DNA from: UBA6921 sp031370545
Lineage (GTDB): Bacteria > Pseudomonadota > Gammaproteobacteria > SG8-11
Length of the DNA stretch: 14,369 nucleotides
Direction of reading: 5' to 3'
NCBI GenBank assembly: GCA_031370545.1
Contig: JANMQQ010000282.1
Span: forward strand, 1-14,369
The translations under genes and the position numbers were made by a program. A model generated the notes under the pieces. That model searched no databases. It saw only the letters and a program-made list of their open reading frames with translations, and was not told the DNA's origin. This document shows, one piece after another, positions 1-7,508 of this stretch (positions are counted from its first letter, which is position 1; each line of letters starts with the position of its first letter).

Positions 1-2199
1 TTTCACCACGTCGAGATAAAACGACCCCAGATCCACCGCGCAGAAATTATGCACCTTCTGGTAAATCAGATTGAACTCGTAGCTTTCGTACGCGGCGATC
101 ACATCGCGTTGCAGTTGCGCGGCGCGTTCCACTATCCAGCGGTCGAGCGGCAGCAGGTCGTCGATGCGCACGGAGTGTTGCGCGGGGTCGAAGCTGGCCA
201 GATTCGCAAGCAAAAAACGCGCGGTGTTGCGCATGCGGCGATACGCATCGGAGGTACGGGTAAAATTTTCGTCGGAAACGGTGATTTCACCACGGTAGTC
301 GGTTGCCGCTACCCACAGCCGCAGCACGTCCGCGCCCAAACCGTTCAATACTTTTTGGAGCCAGATATCTTTGCCCTTGGATTTGGAAATTTTCAGCCCC
401 TTGGCGTCGACAGTGAAACCATGCGTCAACACCGCCTTGTAGGGGGCTACGCCCTTGATTGCGACCGAGGTAAGTAGCGCCGACTGAAACCAGCCGCGGT
501 GTTGATCGGAGCCTTCCAGATATAAATTTGCCGGGAATTGCAGCTCTTTGCGCTGATCGAGCACGCAGGCGTGCGTCACGCCGGAGTCGAACCATACGTC
601 GAGCGTGTCGGTGATTTTTCGATAATGCACCGCATCGGCGCCGAGTAATTCCTGCGCGTCAAGGTCGAACCACGCATCGACGCCGCGCTGCTCGACACGC
701 AGCGCCACTTCTTCCATCAGTTGTGCAGTTTGCGGATGTAACGCGCCGGTTTGCACATGCACAAACAGTGTCATTGGTACGCCCCAGGTGCGCTGTCTTG
801 ACACGCACCAGTCGGGGCGCTTCGCCACCATGCCTTCGATGCGCGCCTGACCCCATTCCGGAAGCCATTTTGTGCGCTCAATTTCCCGTAGCGCGTGATG
901 GCGCAATTGGCTTTGTTCCATGCTGATGAACCACTGCGGAGTAGCGCGAAAAATAATCGGCGTCTTGTGGCGCCAGCAATGCGGATAACTGTGTTGGATT
1001 TTTTCCGCGTGCAGCAGGCGGCCATTACTCTTGAGTAGCTCAACAATGGTGTCGTTGGCCTGCCATACGTGCAACCCGGCGAACAGTTCCGTGTCGGGCA
1101 GAAAACAACCGTTGTCGCCGACCGGGTTGTCCACTTTCAAACCATAACGTTGTCCCACCACGTAGTCGTCCTGACCGTGACCTGGCGCCGTATGCACGGC
1201 ACCGGTACCGGCTTCGGTTGTGACATGGTCGCCGAGGATGATGGGCACTTCACGCTGATAAAATGGATGCGCGAGTTTCAGACCTTCGAGCGCCGCGCCA
1301 CGCGCATACGCGACCACGCGATAGTGTTCGATACCCCAGCGTGACATCACGTCCTTGATCATGGGTTCGGCGATCAGCACGCGCTCGTTGCCCGCCTGCA
1401 CCACGGCGTAATCGAATAACGGATTCAATGCGACTGCCTGATTGGCGGGCAAGGTCCACGGCGTGGTGGTCCAGATCACGACAGATAACGGACCTTCGCC
1501 GTGCTTGCCTTCAACATGATGGCAACGCTGCATCAGCGTGATTTCGTCGAGCACCGCGAAGCGCACGTCAATGGCGGGTGAGCTGCGATTTTCGTATTCC
1601 ACTTCGGCCTCGGCCAGCGCCGAGCCGCAATCCACGCACCAGTGCACAGGCTTGACACCCTGATGCAAATGGCCGTTGGAGATCACCCGCGCCAGCGCGC
1701 GGATCGTGTCCGCTTCGAACTTGAAATCCATCGTCAGGTAGGGCTTGTTCCAGTCGCCGAGTACGCCCAGCCGTTTAAAGTCTTGACGCTGCCCCTCAAC
1801 CTGCTTCAACGCATATTCACGGCAAGCGCGGCGAAACGTAGTCTTGTCGACTTTTACACCGGCCTTGCCGATTTTCTTTTCCACCTGAAGTTCAATCGGC
1901 AGGCCATGACAATCCCAGCCGGGGACATACGGCGCATCCATCCCGTTGAAGCCCTGGGACTTGACAATAATGTCTTTAAGAACTTTATTCACCGCGTGGC
2001 CGATATGAATGTCGCCGTTCGCATACGGCGGGCCGTCGTGCAGGACGAACTTGGGGCGACCCCGCGCGCGGGCGCGCATCTGCCCGTACAAATCCATCGC
2101 CTCCCACTGCGCCACCGCCTGCGGTTCGCGCTGCGCGAGATTGGCTTTCATCGGGAAGTCGGTATTGGGAAGATTAAGCGTGTGTTTGTAGTCGGCCAC
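1..2199 (-). CDS. ileS: Isoleucyl-tRNA synthetase, 3' end outside window
   Basis: This cytoplasmic class I aminoacyl-tRNA synthetase charges tRNA-Ile with isoleucine and edits misactivated valine. The 733 codons seen read closely like E. coli IleS (about 938 residues), so roughly the last 200 residues, including the C-terminal zinc-binding region, are missing. Visible landmarks are the N-terminus MADYKHTLNLP, PYANGDIHIGH with HIGH at residues 65-68, the CP1 editing motif WTTTPWTLPAN at 243-253, DVWFDSG and SDQHRGWF of the catalytic core, and the signature loop KISKS at 603-607, a Met-to-Ile variant of KMSKS. I chose the GTG start at 2199 because it aligns with E. coli MSDYK. A TTG seven codons upstream (2220) is in frame and cannot be excluded, and neither has a strong Shine-Dalgarno. 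The nearest upstream gene is the cytochrome, with a 130-nt gap that could hold a separate promoter. Identification is very secure. Confidence 0.97.
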   Translation of the reverse strand, partial: MADYKHTLNLPNTDFPMKANLAQREPQAVAQWEAMDLYGQMRARARGRPKFVLHDGPPYANGDIHIGHAVNKVLKDIIVKSQGFNGMDAPYVPGWDCHGLPIELQVEKKIGKAGVKVDKTTFRRACREYALKQVEGQRQDFKRLGVLGDWNKPYLTMDFKFEADTIRALARVISNGHLHQGVKPVHWCVDCGSALAEAEVEYENRSSPAIDVRFAVLDEITLMQRCHHVEGKHGEGPLSVVIWTTTPWTLPANQAVALNPLFDYAVVQAGNERVLIAEPMIKDVMSRWGIEHYRVVAYARGAALEGLKLAHPFYQREVPIILGDHVTTEAGTGAVHTAPGHGQDDYVVGQRYGLKVDNPVGDNGCFLPDTELFAGLHVWQANDTIVELLKSNGRLLHAEKIQHSYPHCWRHKTPIIFRATPQWFISMEQSQLRHHALREIERTKWLPEWGQARIEGMVAKRPDWCVSRQRTWGVPMTLFVHVQTGALHPQTAQLMEEVALRVEQRGVDAWFDLDAQELLGADAVHYRKITDTLDVWFDSGVTHACVLDQRKELQFPANLYLEGSDQHRGWFQSALLTSVAIKGVAPYKAVLTHGFTVDAKGLKISKSKGKDIWLQKVLNGLGADVLRLWVAATDYRGEITVSDENFTRTSDAYRRMRNTARFLLANLASFDPAQHSVRIDDLLPLDRWIVERAAQLQRDVIAAYESYEFNLIYQKVHNFCAVDLGSFYLDVVK

Positions 2200-2267
2200 G
2201 AAGGTTTTATCTCGGCGCAAAAAATACAGGTGATCCCGACCCGCCGGAACGGGTGGGAGAGGCGCCT

Positions 2268-2297
2268 ATCTTACCGGCACGACAGCGGGGTGTTCAA
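2268..2297 (-). promoter_or_regulatory. Possible promoter for ileS
   Basis: On the minus strand TTGAAC (2297-2292) and TAAGAT (2273-2268) are separated by 18 bp, each matching four of six sigma-70 consensus positions. The site lies in the gap between the cytochrome stop and the ileS start and would give a leader of about 60 nt. It is a by-eye match only. Confidence 0.3.
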
Positions 2298-2329
2298 ACG
2301 CTGCGCGTAGGAAGCGGTATTGGCTGCTG

Positions 2330-2782
2330 TTATTTTGATCGACCGCCCAGGTCGATCGGCTGGCCTTCCGATAGTGAGCTGACATAGGTCACCAACGCGG
2401 AAAGTTTGGCGCTGCCGTATTCGGGTGGCGTGCCTTTGATTTCACTGATGCAGTGACGGACTTGATCACTGAGCGTAAATACTCGTTCGGTGCGCGCGTG
2501 GAAACGCGGGAAAATAGACGCTGCATTGTTCAGGCCGGGAACCTTCCGTCCGTCCGGTAACGTGCTGCCGGATTTTCCGCTGTCGGGGTGGCAACTGTTA
2601 CAGGTCTTGCCGTTACCACCGAAGGTTTCGGACTGAAACAGTTTTTGTCCTTGATTTACTGCATCGCTGAGGGGGCCTGATTCCAGCTGCACCGGGTCCG
2701 CTATCGCGGTGGATTGGAGGAGCGCGTAAAGCCCGAGTCCGGAAAGCATGGTGATGGTACGCATCGCGGATCGCGTGTTCAT
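2330..2782 (-). CDS. Small periplasmic c-type cytochrome with one haem site
   Basis: This is a predicted exported monohaem cytochrome c of 150 residues. From the Met at 2782, a basic N-terminus and hydrophobic stretch (about residues 7-27) end in AIA-DP, a plausible signal peptidase I site. The haem motif CNSCH lies at 61-65. The C-terminal pattern (QVRHCISEIKGTPP, then LSALVTYVSSLSEG) resembles the last helices of SoxX- or TsdA-like cytochromes. The mature protein contains no methionine, so the usual Met axial ligand is absent; His95, His110 or Cys111 are candidates. I preferred the Met at 2782 because GGAG stands 9 nt before it; an in-frame ATG at 2797 adds five residues and has no ribosome site. 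The gene lies between a Na/Pi-type transporter and ileS, which gives no clear hint of its redox partner. Electron-transfer role is inferred from the family; the specific function is unknown. Confidence 0.88.
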   Translation of the reverse strand: MNTRSAMRTITMLSGLGLYALLQSTAIADPVQLESGPLSDAVNQGQKLFQSETFGGNGKTCNSCHPDSGKSGSTLPDGRKVPGLNNAASIFPRFHARTERVFTLSDQVRHCISEIKGTPPEYGSAKLSALVTYVSSLSEGQPIDLGGRSK

Positions 2783-2834
2783 TAGTAGAGTCTCCATTGG
2801 ACGTTGTTTGAATATTATGAATTGAACACCGTGA

Positions 2835-2840
2835 ATTATA
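2835..2840 (-). promoter_or_regulatory. Possible -10 element for the cytochrome gene
   Basis: A perfect TATAAT hexamer reads on the minus strand from 2840 to 2835, about 50 nt before the preferred cytochrome start. I find no convincing -35 hexamer at 16-18 bp, so this is weak evidence that the cytochrome is transcribed separately from the upstream transporter gene. Confidence 0.35.
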
Positions 2841-2883
2841 GTCCAGGCTTTGGAGGCTGCATGATGAAGTGCGATTGCACTCC

Positions 2884-2916
2884 CGGCGGCTGCGCCCGCC
2901 GTTCGGCGAACGCAGT
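2884..2916 (-). terminator. GC-rich hairpins after the transporter gene
   Basis: Just past the transporter stop (2934) the minus strand can form two adjacent small hairpins. One has arms CGTTC and GAACG around a 3-nt loop; the other has arms CGGCGG and CCGCCG around a 6-nt loop. No U-run follows, so this is not a classical intrinsic terminator. It could attenuate readthrough into the cytochrome gene or simply mark the intergenic space. Confidence 0.25.
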
Positions 2917-2933
2917 TTAAAACGGCAGGAAAT

Positions 2934-4649
2934 TTAAGGCGTCACAACCCGGGTGCGCGGCCAAGATTCGTTGGCTGCGATATCCAGGTTCAGTTTCTTT
3001 TTTGTCGCCGGGGCGCGGGAGGTCGGTTTGGTTTGCGGTTTCGCATCGTTCAGCATGGTGTGTGCAAGCTGATTGAAAATCCACACCAGACGTTCATAAG
3101 CAACGATGATTTCCAGCAAGGCTTTTTTGGCCGCTAAGTTTGCGCCCACGACATCTTCGAGCTTCTTGGAGTGGAACCAGCTCACCAGGGTTTCGCGTTT
3201 GCTGGTGATGTCGATCAGCACTTGCGCGCTGGCCCAGTTGTGGCTTTCTGCGACCGTCAGGCGTGCCGAGCCCAGCAACACATCGACACTGCGAATGATG
3301 TTGCTGGTCAGCTTCAGCGGGAGCCCTAAATCCTTTGCTTTACTCATGAGCTCAGCGAGTTCGAACAGGTATTTGTCCAGCGCGCTGAGCCACTTTTGAG
3401 TTGCATGTAAATGCAATAGCTCGCCGCCCAACCGGTTGTTCAAGTCGCGTTTCATTAATTCGGCAATGTGGAGTTGAATCTCAGCATGCAGCGCGCTATT
3501 GGCTTCGCGTAACGTGCCAGGAGGAACCGGCTTGTCATGCTTGGCCACGTGCAGGCGGAACGGCGCAAGATAGCGCGGCGAGCGGTGCAAAATTCGTACT
3601 TGTTCCTTGATGATCAACGCAAGGGCATCTGCCGGGCTGGATTTCGGCACCGCCGTTACATACAGCGGCTGCGACAAGGCTTCTTCTTGCGATGCGGGCC
3701 AGAAACGATTAAAAATTTTGCTGACATGGCCAATGAAAATCAGCAACGCCAATGCTGACATCAGTTCATACGTGATATAAATCGCGCCGACCTGGGTGCC
3801 GGGAGCCGACGTAAACAACGCCACGAACCATTTGATACCGATCACATGCATATAGTTTTCTACATACAGCAAGGGTACGAGCACCAGAGAGCCAATGATT
3901 TTAACTGTGGCGTGAAAATAGACCAACTGGCGCGACGTGCCAGTCATTCCGTAACCCAGCACCGCAGTGCTAATGCCGGAACCGACATTAGTGCCATAGA
4001 CGAACATCACGGTTTGATCAAAATCCAGCAGGCCCGCGCTCAGGAAGGTAATTGCGATTAGCGAGATGGTGGCGCCTGATTGCGTTACGAAAGCGCCCAC
4101 AGCACCGAGCAGAAAAGCATAAAACCAGTAGCCGTGGGTGGTTGAGATCAGCTGCAAAAAATCTGCGTTATCTTTTACTGAGCTCGCACCGTGGCGCAGC
4201 ATCTCTAGCCCCAACAGTACCAAGCCCAAACCAAAGGCCAAGCCGCTGAAGAATTTGGTAGGAACCTTCTTCATGTTGCCGAACTGGTAATAAAGTCCGG
4301 CGATGCCGAGCAGTGCGAATTGCACCATCGCGAAATCAATGGTGATCCACAGGACTAAAAGCGACGAACCAAAACTGCCGCCGATGATGATCGGCATGCA
4401 GCGGCGTGCGGTAAGCGCGCCCGAAGAGACCATTCCGACCAGTGAAAAAGTAACCGCCTTGCCGCTATTGGTGAGTCCACCGGCAATGATGCCGCTGAAG
4501 ATTGCGCGCAGGTCTGAGCCAGCAAAACGACTAACGATTTTTTTTACGTAAGGACGGCCGCACTCTTTAAGGTGGTCGCTGAGGAAGTTGATGCCGACGA
4601 AAAACAGGCCCAATCCCGCAAATGTTTGGAGTAGTGCATGCGAACTCAT
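2934..4649 (-). CDS. Na+/phosphate cotransporter family protein (YjbB/NptA type) with PhoU-like tail
   Basis: This inner-membrane protein of 571 residues belongs to the PNaS (Na/Pi cotransporter, NptA/YjbB-like) family, which moves inorganic phosphate with or in exchange for sodium. Residues 1-310 are hydrophobic and hold the two inverted-repeat signatures. The second is canonical (VTQSGATISL, residues 188-197). The first is degenerate (LTNSGKAVTF, 59-68), lacking the usual QSS. Residues about 330-540 form a charged, helical cytosolic region resembling the PhoU-like domain in this family, followed by a basic, Pro/Lys-rich tail. The ATG at 4649 opens directly into the first membrane segment, as expected; the Shine-Dalgarno is weak. 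A 161-nt leader separates it from ribF and contains a Pho-box-like repeat array and an inverted repeat, so phosphate control is plausible. Family is secure; direction of transport and true substrate are inferred. Confidence 0.9.
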   Translation of the reverse strand: MSSHALLQTFAGLGLFFVGINFLSDHLKECGRPYVKKIVSRFAGSDLRAIFSGIIAGGLTNSGKAVTFSLVGMVSSGALTARRCMPIIIGGSFGSSLLVLWITIDFAMVQFALLGIAGLYYQFGNMKKVPTKFFSGLAFGLGLVLLGLEMLRHGASSVKDNADFLQLISTTHGYWFYAFLLGAVGAFVTQSGATISLIAITFLSAGLLDFDQTVMFVYGTNVGSGISTAVLGYGMTGTSRQLVYFHATVKIIGSLVLVPLLYVENYMHVIGIKWFVALFTSAPGTQVGAIYITYELMSALALLIFIGHVSKIFNRFWPASQEEALSQPLYVTAVPKSSPADALALIIKEQVRILHRSPRYLAPFRLHVAKHDKPVPPGTLREANSALHAEIQLHIAELMKRDLNNRLGGELLHLHATQKWLSALDKYLFELAELMSKAKDLGLPLKLTSNIIRSVDVLLGSARLTVAESHNWASAQVLIDITSKRETLVSWFHSKKLEDVVGANLAAKKALLEIIVAYERLVWIFNQLAHTMLNDAKPQTKPTSRAPATKKKLNLDIAANESWPRTRVVTP

Positions 4650-4692
4650 CAGCTTTAGAATGTTCCCTTGGTCATGTTGTACAGTCCCCCCT

Positions 4693-4712
4693 CGCTTATG
4701 GACAGCTAAGCG
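4693..4712 (-). repeat. Inverted repeat in the transporter leader
   Basis: Perfect 6-bp arms CGCTTA and TAAGCG flank an 8-nt loop, between the Pho-box-like array and the transporter start. It could be a hairpin in the 5' untranslated RNA or a binding site. No function can be assigned from sequence alone. Confidence 0.4.
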
Positions 4713-4748
4713 CCAAAGGATTGATTAAAACAATCATGTTATGTCACT

Positions 4749-4777
4749 GTAATACAGTTGTAACAAAGTTGTAACAG
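4749..4777 (-). promoter_or_regulatory. Pho-box-like array of three half-sites upstream of the Na/Pi gene
   Basis: Read on the minus strand, CTGTTAC (4777-4771), TTGTTAC (4766-4760) and GTATTAC (4755-4749) are 7-bp direct repeats, each separated by the 4-bp spacer AACT, giving a strict 11-bp period. This is the architecture of PhoB sites, whose half-site consensus is close to CTGTCAT or CTGTCAC; the first repeat differs from CTGTCAC at one base and the second at two. The orientation points toward the phosphate transporter-like gene starting at 4649. I could not fix a single -10 element downstream. The match of site type to gene function raises confidence, but binding is inferred. Confidence 0.55.
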
Positions 4778-4810
4778 CCAATTATTAAGGCAGCATTTAC
4801 ATCGTATATG

Positions 4811-5755
4811 TCAGCGATTATGGCTGTATAGATTGAGGAAATAGCTGCGGGCCTGCGAGGCGTCGATTTCAATCTGGCGCCGCAGCGCTTCCAGCGAGTC
4901 ATAACGCTCTTCATCACGCAGTTTCTTTAAAAACTCGACATGCACATGGCGGCCATAGATTTCGCGGTTGAAGTCGAACAGATGTACTTCCAGCAAACAG
5001 CGCGTACCGTCGACGGTTGGACGTGTGCCCACGCTAGCGACGCCCGGCAGCGGGTTGTCGTCCACGCCGAATAATTCCACCACGTAAATACCCGCCACCG
5101 GCGTGACCTTGCGGTGCACGAACAGATTAGCGGTAGGAAAACCGAGTTGCCGTCCGAGTTTGTTGCCATGCGCGACGCGGCCCGACATGCGGAAGCGGCG
5201 GCCCAGTAATTTTTCCGCGCGCATCAGATCACCACCAGCCAGCGCAGCGCGCACGCGCGTGCTGCTGACGCGCTCGCCGTCGATGCCGAAGGTGTGCATG
5301 TGGGTCACGTGAAAATTGTGCTGCACACCCGCCGCCTGTAGCAGCGCGTAATTGCCGACGCGGTTGTGGCCAAAGCGAAAGTCATCGCCGACCACCAGAT
5401 ATTTAACACCGAGCTTTTCCACCAGTACCTGGTCGATGAACTGCTGCGCGGGCAGATCGGCAAAGGCGCGATTGAAACGGATGCACAACACCCGGTCGGC
5501 CGCGAAGCGTCGCAAGGCCTGCAACTTTTCGCGTAAGCGCGTCAGGCGCGCGACGGCCTTGCCAGGCGCAAAAAATTCCAGCGGCTGCGGCTCGAAAATG
5601 ATCACCAGCGACGGCAAGTCGTATTCGGCGGATTTTTCCGCAAGCTGGCCGATGACCGCTTGGTGGCCGAGATGCACGCCGTCGAAATTGCCGATGGTCG
5701 CGACGCAACCGCGATGGCGTGCGCGCAAATTGTGCAAGCCGCGAATCAGTTCCAT
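4811..5755 (-). CDS. ribF: Bifunctional riboflavin kinase/FMN adenylyltransferase
   Basis: This cytoplasmic enzyme phosphorylates riboflavin to FMN and then adenylates FMN to FAD. At 314 residues it matches E. coli RibF (313). The N-terminal adenylyltransferase domain (about 14-170) shows the nucleotide-binding motif GNFDGVHLGH at 22-31, VGDDFRFG at 122-129 and VSSTRVR at 163-169. The C-terminal flavokinase domain (about 183-306) shows GRRFRMSGRV, HGNKLGRQLGFPTANL ending near 211, and a Glu at 256 in the LLEVHLFDF strand, the position of the usual catalytic glutamate. Its ATG lies one nucleotide after the murJ stop (TGATATG), so it is almost certainly cotranscribed and probably translationally coupled with murJ. 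The usual downstream partner ileS is separated here by two extra genes. Identification is secure. Confidence 0.97.
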   Translation of the reverse strand: MELIRGLHNLRARHRGCVATIGNFDGVHLGHQAVIGQLAEKSAEYDLPSLVIIFEPQPLEFFAPGKAVARLTRLREKLQALRRFAADRVLCIRFNRAFADLPAQQFIDQVLVEKLGVKYLVVGDDFRFGHNRVGNYALLQAAGVQHNFHVTHMHTFGIDGERVSSTRVRAALAGGDLMRAEKLLGRRFRMSGRVAHGNKLGRQLGFPTANLFVHRKVTPVAGIYVVELFGVDDNPLPGVASVGTRPTVDGTRCLLEVHLFDFNREIYGRHVHVEFLKKLRDEERYDSLEALRRQIEIDASQARSYFLNLYSHNR

Positions 5756-5756
5756 A

Positions 5757-7322
5757 TCAACTCGTTCTCAAGCGTATTAATTCTTTCAGCTTCACGCCGC
5801 TCACAATCAAACAAATGAAGTAGACAACACCTGCTACCGAGATCCACATTGCCAATTGACCGGCGCGCGCGCTGGTCGATAACTGCGCCCACATTGCCGC
5901 CGACGGCACGCCGAACCACAACAGCGCGGCCATCACGGCATTGGCGAACAAGGTTTGCGTGCCCAGTGTGCGCCATCCCGCCAACGGTCGGTAGACACCA
6001 GCGCGGCGCAGATACATGAACAATAGCCCGGCGTTGATGTACGCCGCCAGCGCGGTAGCCAAGGCCAAGGCTGCATGCGCGCCGGGGAGTTCGAGCAGCA
6101 CCATCGGTACCACGAGAGCAGCAATCAGCAGCATGTTGACGATCATCGCGATTACGCCGATCACGACTGGCGTTTTGGTATCCTGGCGCGCAAAAAATCC
6201 CGGCGCCAGCACCTTCACCAAAATGAAACCGAGCAAGCCCAACGAATAAGTCATCAGGCTGAGCGCTGTCATGTGTGCATCGTCCGCGCTGAATTCGCCG
6301 TAGCGGAACAGGGTCGTGACAATAGGTTCGGATAACAACATCAAGCCGACCGTCGCAGGCAGGCCGACCACCAGCGTGAGTCGCAAACCCCAATCCAGCG
6401 TGTGTGCGAATTCCGACTGCGAATTTTCCACGTGATTTCGCGCCAGGCTCGGCAGGATCGTCGTGCCCAACGCCATGCCGAACACGCCGAGCGGAAACTC
6501 GACCAGCCGATCCGAGTAATACAGCCAGCTCACGCTGCCGGTAACCAGAAACGACGCCACTAGTGTGTCGAACAGCAAATTGATCTGTGCAACCGACGAA
6601 CCGAAAATCGCCGGCAACATCAGCCGCGCAATGCGGCGCACACCGGCATCGCGGTGATTCCAGCGCGGCCAGCGCAACAGGCGCAGCCGATACAAAAACG
6701 GCAACTGAAAAAGCAATTGCACGATCCCGGCGACAAACACACCCCATGCCAAGGCTTCCACCGGTTGCTCCATCGCAGGTGCCACCCACAACGCAGCGAC
6801 GATCATGCACAAATTCAGAAACACCGGCGTGAAGGCCGGAATCGCGAAGCGGCCAAAACTGTTAAGCACCGCCCCCGCCAACGCGGTCAGTGAAATAAAC
6901 AGCAGGTAGGGAAAAGTGATGCGCAACAGCTCGGTGGTGAGCGCGAACTTGTCGCCCACACCGATGAAGCCCGGCGCGAATGCCGCCACAATCAACGGTG
7001 CGGCTAACATGCCGACCACTGTCACCAGCGCAAGCACGCCACCCAACGTGCCCATCACATGCTGCACCAGGTGCCGCGTATTGTCTTCACTGCGCTGCGT
7101 TTGATACTCGGCCAGTACCGGAATAAACGCCTGCCCGAACGCGCCCTCGGCAAACAACCGCCGCATGAAATTGGGAATGCGAAACGCCACAAAAAAAGCG
7201 TCGGTACCGACCGACACGCCGAACACGCGCGCAATAATCATGTCGCGTGCAAATCCCAGTATCCGTGACAACAGTGTGTTGAAGCCCACGACTAAGGTGG
7301 ATTGCAGTAGTTTGCGGGTCAT
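5757..7322 (-). CDS. murJ: Lipid II flippase MurJ (MviN)
   Basis: This inner-membrane MOP-superfamily protein flips lipid-linked peptidoglycan precursor to the periplasmic face. It has 521 residues with many evenly spaced hydrophobic segments, consistent with the family's 14 membrane helices. The N-terminus MTRKLLQSTLVVGFNTLLSR is typical. Charged residues known to matter in E. coli MurJ are present with a two-residue offset: Arg20, Arg26, Asp41, Arg54 in the FMRRLFAEGAF motif, and Arg272 in YYSDRL. The ATG at 7322 fits the family start, although no good Shine-Dalgarno precedes it. It leads a tight pair with ribF. The 170-nt region upstream is shared divergently with yefM and probably carries the murJ promoter, which I could not place firmly. 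A broken copy of its codons for about residues 54-79 lies at 8048-8121. Confidence 0.97.
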   Translation of the reverse strand: MTRKLLQSTLVVGFNTLLSRILGFARDMIIARVFGVSVGTDAFFVAFRIPNFMRRLFAEGAFGQAFIPVLAEYQTQRSEDNTRHLVQHVMGTLGGVLALVTVVGMLAAPLIVAAFAPGFIGVGDKFALTTELLRITFPYLLFISLTALAGAVLNSFGRFAIPAFTPVFLNLCMIVAALWVAPAMEQPVEALAWGVFVAGIVQLLFQLPFLYRLRLLRWPRWNHRDAGVRRIARLMLPAIFGSSVAQINLLFDTLVASFLVTGSVSWLYYSDRLVEFPLGVFGMALGTTILPSLARNHVENSQSEFAHTLDWGLRLTLVVGLPATVGLMLLSEPIVTTLFRYGEFSADDAHMTALSLMTYSLGLLGFILVKVLAPGFFARQDTKTPVVIGVIAMIVNMLLIAALVVPMVLLELPGAHAALALATALAAYINAGLLFMYLRRAGVYRPLAGWRTLGTQTLFANAVMAALLWFGVPSAAMWAQLSTSARAGQLAMWISVAGVVYFICLIVSGVKLKELIRLRTS

Positions 7323-7444
7323 GCGGGGCGGGTTGTTAAAGTATTAGTTATGAGTCCCTAGTGTAGCGCTTCATTATTATTTTGAACTCATCTTTAGGGT
7401 TTTTCGGGTCGATTGAAAATTACTAATAATGCGTATGAGTTCCA

Positions 7445-7474
7445 TTGAGAGGGACTTGCCCAAGGTTGTACAAT
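7445..7474 (+). promoter_or_regulatory. Predicted yefM-yoeB promoter
   Basis: TTGAGA (7445-7450) and TACAAT (7469-7474) are 18 bp apart and each match five of six sigma-70 consensus bases. The -10 lies inside the left arm of the palindromic operator, so bound antitoxin would block polymerase directly. The yefM start follows about 35 nt downstream. Confidence 0.6.
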
Positions 7475-7487
7475 TAATTGTACAACC
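7464..7487 (+). promoter_or_regulatory. 24-bp palindromic operator with two TGTACA cores
   Basis: GGTTGTACAATT is followed immediately by its exact reverse complement, a perfect 24-bp palindrome. Each arm contains TGTACA (7467-7472 and 7479-7484), with centres 12 bp apart. TGTACA is the known core of the E. coli yefM-yoeB operator palindromes. Its placement over the predicted -10 and just before yefM indicates autoregulation by YefM and the YefM-YoeB complex. Confidence 0.8.
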
Positions 7488-7508
7488 ATTCAATTCATGG
7501 AACGCGCT

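Noticed and set aside
49..477. Long plus-strand open frames across 49-2310
   Set aside because: They are antisense shadows of ileS; the minus-strand frame has all synthetase motifs.
4718..4734. AT-rich inverted repeat GATTG/CAATC as a ribF terminator
   Set aside because: Only a 5-bp weak stem, without a following U-run in the ribF direction; it more likely lies in the transporter promoter region.
5746..6810. 354-codon minus-strand frame overlapping murJ
   Set aside because: It is the alternative frame of a GC-rich membrane-protein gene, is Arg/Cys-rich without family features, and MurJ in the other frame is unequivocal.
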